A DNA stretch of 64,000 nucleotides, from assembly GCA_023512835.1 (NCBI GenBank), contig CM042086.1, positions 17,699,820-17,763,819 of the forward strand, in the 5' to 3' direction. The notes beneath the pieces are model-generated. The model worked only from the letters and a program-made list of their open reading frames with translations, searched no databases and was not told where the DNA came from. Below, piece by piece: positions 59,591-64,000 of the stretch (its first letter is position 1; each line of letters opens with the position of its first letter). Made by a program: the position numbers and the translations under genes. The stretch is from Taxillus chinensis (Eukaryota; Streptophyta; Magnoliopsida; Santalales; Loranthaceae).

Positions 59591-60240
59591 TAATGCAAAA
59601 ATAAAAAATAAAAAAAATGGGGGTGGGTTATCTCCAAGACTGACGTGAAAGCAGTTTCAGAGGCCTCGCACTCATTGAGCCTTTTCGCAAACATCCTGTC
59701 TTTGGCGGGATTGTCCCTGGACATACAAGGTTCTGATTAATGCAAAAAAAATGGGTTAATATATCCGCCGAAGCGGGTAGCCTTAACCGTATGTGTGGTA
59801 ACAAGAATGCTTTAAAAGCAGTTCCCGTCCCTGTCAGGGGAGATGCCAACCGTCTCTCCTTTTTACGAACACAGTGTCCGATGCTGTCTTCCGTTTATAT
59901 CAACCGAAACTGCATAGGTAATTGTATCGATGTGGGACGTTCGTCAAAGCAGTTTCAGAGTTTTCACTCACACCTTGAAGGCACCGTCGGGGATGAGAGG
60001 GGTGCGCTTGTGGCGGCTGTGAGAGATGGCGGGGTTGACCCAGGTGGATTTTGCGCTGTAGGACGCCTGATGGGTTCGTTTGTTTCTGGGGTCGGAGAGG
60101 ATGGCTGTGGAAAGAGGGTTGAGCTGGTCGGAGAGAGATGGGGTCTGAGGAAGTGCGGCGGGGGAAGTGGGAGAGGCTTTGGCGGGGTTGTTGTCAGACG
60201 ATGTTGAATCTCAGTCTCTGGATCTGATGGATCCCCACTG
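59340..60240. repeat. Partial duplications of the PPR pseudogene 5' region
   Basis: Phrases of the PPR 5' region recur in the same order. GGGGGTGGGTTATCTCCAAG occurs at 59368 and 59620, with the following 80 bases similar. GTCGGGGATGAGAGG and GTGCGCTTGTGGCGGCTG occur at 59461-59505 and 59987-60020. The AGACG..TGTCTCTGGA stretch occurs at 59550 and 60195. These are two extra partial copies with deletions. Confidence 0.7.
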
Positions 60241-60605
60241 GCGAGCCCAATATACTCAGACTCGCCTCCATTGCAGCTTGCACAGACGTTGAGTCTCAAG
60301 CTTTGGTTTCTTTTAGGGGTGGGCGGGCAACGGGTATCCGCAGACCCCGTTCCCGCAATACCTCCGCCCCGCCATATCGATATATTAACTCTCTTCTTCA
60401 CTGTCCGCGTTTCTGCCTTGTCCAACGCCAACCTCACGCTATCGACGCATGATGGTTCAACGGCGAAGGCCACAGATCGTAAGCCTTGTCCAGATCCAAA
60501 ATTGCCATGCACAGTCCGCCGTTGAAGCTCCCTCATCAAACCCTCACGTCTTCTTCTCCCCCTCTCTGTCCCTAAAATCGTAGAGAACCCTAACTTCGAT
60601 CGACG

Positions 60606-60925
60606 ATGACCCCGCCACAGTTGCGATTGGAAGCTCGGAAGAAGATTGGAGACACGGGGCTGCTGGACCACCTCTTGAATCACATGGCCGGGAAAGTGGC
60701 TCCTGGTGGTACTGACAGGTTCCGGCGCCGACACAATCGAGTACTGGTTGGAGGTTGGAGAACGCTGACTTGGTTAATGTCAGGAAGGAAGCTAGGATTC
60801 AGGACCCTTATTGGTCTCCACAGTTGGGTTGGGATGGCAGCTCGGTGATAACCCCGATCTAGACCCAATCTGTGCCAAGGAGCTGAGGCTCATCAAAGAT
60901 GAGTTGCCCACATTAAAAAGGTCTA
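60606..60925 (+). pseudogene. DYAD/SWITCH1 (AM1)-like gene fragment
   Basis: The plus strand reads ARKKIGDTGLLDHLLNHMAG, KVAPGGTDRFRRRHN, then after a frame change EYWLE, VNVRKEA, DPYW, and finally DNPDLDPICAKELRLIKDEL with TLKR before a GT. This matches the conserved domain of the plant meiotic cohesion regulator DYAD/SWI1/AM1. The NADGAM segment after RRRHN is missing, and stops break the rest. It is a partial copy with no other exons found. Confidence 0.75.
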
Positions 60926-61499
60926 CTACTCTACTACTCTTTCTTTGCATAAATTAAGCATATTTTTAACCGGTTCATTAGTATGGGCTTATCTTTTCTG
61001 GGTTTTCAACTGGTTATTGGCATATGAACAAATGGATATGTTTATCGGCATCAATTTATTGGGCATATTTGTCTTTTGATTTTCACATTGGGGGCTCAAA
61101 CAAGATTCACCCAAACCCAAGAGCTTGCATGATCTTTCATTGCATAAATGAAGGAAACATATTTGTACTCCCTATATTGGACTAAACAAATAATTTGTAC
61201 TCAGGACATCAATAATTTGTATACTTCATCTTGCTCCCACAACGCATGGTGCAATCCTGTTTAAAATGAATATATATGCTTAAAATTTAAAATCATAACA
61301 TCCATTCTGATGCATTGAATCAGTTTCTTTAAACTTTCATAGCCATTGATGCAGTGAAATTCTCTTCTGCACACTTTCACGTTATTCTCTCTTTTATTAT
61401 TATTGTTATTATTATTTTAATTAAGTTAATTTAGCCATTTAAGGCAAATGATATTCAGGTTCTTTCTCTTCTGACGTTTCCCACTCTTAATTGTGACAA

Positions 61500-62450
61500 G
61501 CTTATGGGGAAATGGGTTTAATGACATCCTCCTATGTTTGGCTTTAAATTGAATTGTGATGGCTCTTCTGTTCACCGTTTAGGGGTTGGTGGTAGGGTGA
61601 TTAGGGACTGCTTTGGAAATATTATAGCTGGCTTCTCTTCTAACTTTGGTCCTTCTAATGAGGCATAGGCCAAAGCTCTTCTGGAAGGTCTTAAACTAGC
61701 CAAAAGTATGAATATTTTTCTCTCTTCGGTGGAATTGGATTCTCTACTTGTTGTTAACAGTGTCAAGGGCATTGCGAGCATTCGGTGGAAACTTTCTTAC
61801 ACTACCAGAGTGTCTTCACTTATTGGAGGAGTCCACCTGTAGGGAAGGGAATAAAGTGGCTGACCAATTGGCGGCTATTGGTCACAATGTGAACAATAAT
61901 ATTATTTTTAATACGAATAATGTTCCCCTTGTGTTCTGCCTATTTAATCGATGCCATTGTTGGTCCTCCGCTGTTTTGGTTCTAAGAACAGGAGGGGGTT
62001 TTCTCCATTTCCCTGGTGCATGAGGAAAATTATGTCGCATCCTCTCTTTCCGTGAATGTGTCGCAGGAGGACTTGCAGTATTTAGGTAGCAATGCCTAGT
62101 GGTGCTGCCAGTTTGGGTTTTTTTTTTTTTTTTTTTTAAATTCAGCTAGCTCTTCTATCTTTATTGCACTGTATTGTCTGCGCGTTGGTTCTGGTTTAGG
62201 GGATTTTTTTAGATTTATCTTATCTATTCTGGAGTCTACTGCTGGACTGGCTATTACGTGGACTATTTTTATCAATTTGTGGCAGTGTTTTTCTTACAGG
62301 GCCGCTAATAAGGAGCAATTTATTGGCTTCTTTGAGTTCATCAGCCGCTATTCTTGTTTCTGCGGGTTTTAATGAGACTTCAAGGATACTTTGTCATGAC
62401 TCTCCCTACTTCGTTCGGTTTTATGTATTCTACTTTTTTTCAGTAATAAA
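61500..62450 (+). mobile_element. Retroelement RNase H (RVT_3-type) fragment with LINE-like tail
   Basis: Degenerate plus-strand frames show the RNase H domain of plant non-LTR elements: FKLNCDGSS (61548), GGRVIRDCFGNIIAGFSSNF, ALLEGLKLAKS, ELDSLLVVNS, and CREGNKVADQLAAIGHN (61836-61886). The tail has a T-run (62118-62138), AATAAAA and an A-rich end near 62476. Stops and frameshifts make it non-functional. Confidence 0.65.
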
Positions 62451-62509
62451 ATATTACTTTTCTATATTAAAAAAAATTGCCGGGGTCGCAAGAAGTATCT
62501 CCTAAAAAG

Positions 62510-63290
62510 TTTAGATTTAAAAGCTTCGTACTTAACTGATTCCATCGAATTACTTTCCATAAAGAGGAACAAATTGACATTTGTTTTGTGGAAATGAATG
62601 CCCTAACAAAATTTCCTTAATGATATTTTCAAATTTGACAGCATTTAAATTTCATTCTAACCAATTATGATTGTTGGATTCGGATTAAAAATACTCTTTC
62701 ATTTATTTCTTTCTTATCTATCACTCACTTTATATAAATAAATAAAGAGTTGTGACTATTGAGTCAAAGAGTGCGATGTCAATGAATTATTATTTAGAAA
62801 AGCCATCAAACGTTAAGGAGCTAATTTTATGTAATAGAAAATTAAATTTGAAGATTAATACCTTCGATCAAGCTTAATTCTGAGATCAAATGAAGAGATT
62901 ATGGTCAAAATCGTATTTTAAACACTAGCGATAAGCAATTGACAGACAATTGATTGGCCACGATTAACCTATAATGTATAATATATATAATAATATAATT
63001 ATATTAAAAAGGAAATTTAAAAAATAAAACAAACAAAAACAAAGCAAAATGCTGACTACGTTAACCTATACTTAATATATATAATATCTATAATCATATA
63101 ACTATACTCTTAAGAAAAAACATCGTAGTACCCCATTTGAACCAGGCCAGAGGCACGCTTATATTTTTTTTATTTCCCAAACAGTATTTTCTACATCAAA
63201 ATAAAAAAACAGCTTTCCACCAAATAGCCCTTTAACCATCACGAAAAGATTCCAATGGCCACTTTTTGTTTTTCCCAGTGGCTATATTCT
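62510..63290. other. AT-rich intergenic DNA
   Basis: No gene or element recognised. Confidence 0.5.
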
Positions 63291-63319
63291 TCACTAACAG
63301 TCATATCTCCACCCTATAA

Positions 63320-63541
63320 ATGCACCATCATTCATCTCATTCACTCACACAACTTCAATTTATCACTCTTCAAACTCTTTTCTTCAACTCCATATTTTTT
63401 GCCTCGTCATTTGCAGAAATAGTTGACTGGATGAAGTGCGTGCAAACAACGATGGTGCTGGTATATCCCATGTTAGGCAACGTTTTCATATCCGTCCTTG
63501 TATTAATTCTCGTTCTGTATGCAGTGGCAATGACCTTATAA
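63320..63541 (+). CDS. Possible small membrane peptide gene (uncertain)
   Basis: A good TATA box (CCTATAAATGCACC, 63312-63325) is followed by a CT/CA-rich leader-like stretch and an open frame. The part from Met at 63431 (MKCVQTTMVLVYPMLGNVFI, then SVLVLILVLYAVAMTL, stop at 63541) would be a 36-aa hydrophobic peptide; a longer 73-aa start exists at 63320. I do not recognise it. It may be a non-coding transcript or chance. Confidence 0.25.
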   Translation: MHHHSSHSLTQLQFITLQTLFFNSIFFASSFAEIVDWMKCVQTTMVLVYPMLGNVFISVLVLILVLYAVAMTL

Positions 63542-63627
63542 TGTATGTTAGTTTGCGTCACATAATATTTCCACTACAAAGTCTTAAATAATTTGTAATT
63601 TGCATGTTTGTGTGTTATATGAGAGTG

Positions 63628-63659
<32 letters not shown>

Positions 63660-63729
63660 AATTAATTAAATAAAAAAATCGGCCACAATGACCGGTTGTG
63701 GCTGACATGGCCTTGCCCAGTCGAAACCA

Positions 63730-64000
63730 AAATTTTTTTGATCTGGTCCGATCTGCATGCGGACGCGAACTGGTCCGCGGACCGGTCCAAATTTATTTAT
63801 TTATTTAAACACTCATTATAAGTTAATTTTGTTTAAAATAATTTTAATTTTAATTTAAAATTTATATTTAATAATTTTATATTTCTAAATATTAATTTTA
63901 AAATTAATAAATTTAGGCTCTAAGTACTAATATATTAAATAAAATATATAATAGTGTTAAAAAAATTATTTAAAAAAAAAAATCAATCTGCAGACCGATC
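63730..64000 (-). mobile_element. hAT-like MITE, copy 2, cut by window end
   Basis: GGTCCGATCTGCATGCGGAC and CTGGTCCGCGGACCGGTCC at the left, then an AT-rich core matching the reverse complement of 41841-42310. The right end lies outside the window. Confidence 0.6.

Noticed and set aside
1..64000. CRISPR arrays, bacterial operons, tRNA or rRNA genes
   Set aside because: The repeats seen are microsatellites, LTRs and plant transposons; gene structure is plant nuclear. No cloverleaf-type tRNA gene was recognised apart from the tRNA-derived SINEs.

Overview
This is a nuclear fragment of a flowering-plant genome, probably a woody eudicot or an early-diverging relative. Evidence is the spliced genes with GT-AG introns, plastid-targeted proteins (LPAT1, APO2), an auxin-transporter (PIN) gene, Au-type SINEs, plant L1 LINE tails, Ty3 chromovirus and Ty1/copia remnants, and AT-rich intergenic DNA full of (AT)n and (AAT)n microsatellites. 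I cannot name the species.

Layout. 1-4.2 kb: AT-rich DNA with a decayed Ty3 integrase piece (minus). 4.27-6.76 kb: exons of a choline kinase on the minus strand, carrying a stop and two frameshifts, so a pseudogene. 8.4-9.6 kb: two Au-like SINEs. 11.74-24.68 kb: a six-exon PIN-family gene on the plus strand, in frame throughout (426 aa). Its 9-kb second intron holds an antisense plasmodesmata-located-protein (PDLP, DUF26) pseudogene, which is itself split by a 6.73-kb composite Ty3 chromovirus insertion. 24.7-34.5 kb: repeats, including a fold-back MITE, a copia RT fragment and a LINE tail. 35.16-47.58 kb (minus): a complete five-exon plastidial LPAT1 gene (326 aa). Its 10.5-kb first intron holds LTR-like blocks, a hAT-like MITE and LINE pieces. 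47.6-51.7 kb: AT-rich, no gene seen. 51.72-52.13 kb (minus): a small single-pass membrane protein gene. 54.37-57.69 kb (minus): a complete three-exon APO2 gene (446 aa). 57.8-62.5 kb: a gene graveyard with an NTF2 exon, a SOT1-type PPR pseudogene with partial duplications, a DYAD/AM1 fragment and a retroelement RNase H fragment. 62.5-64 kb: AT-rich DNA, a possible tiny transcript and a second copy of the hAT-like repeat.

The intact genes are unrelated housekeeping or developmental functions: PIN (auxin transport), LPAT1 (plastid phosphatidic acid synthesis) and APO2 (chloroplast RNA metabolism and photosystem assembly). They do not form a pathway. The most unusual object is the composite retroelement. 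A small non-autonomous element and a gag-pol element lie head to head with only two bases between them. They carry swapped LTR types at the junction, and one shared 4-bp target duplication surrounds the pair.
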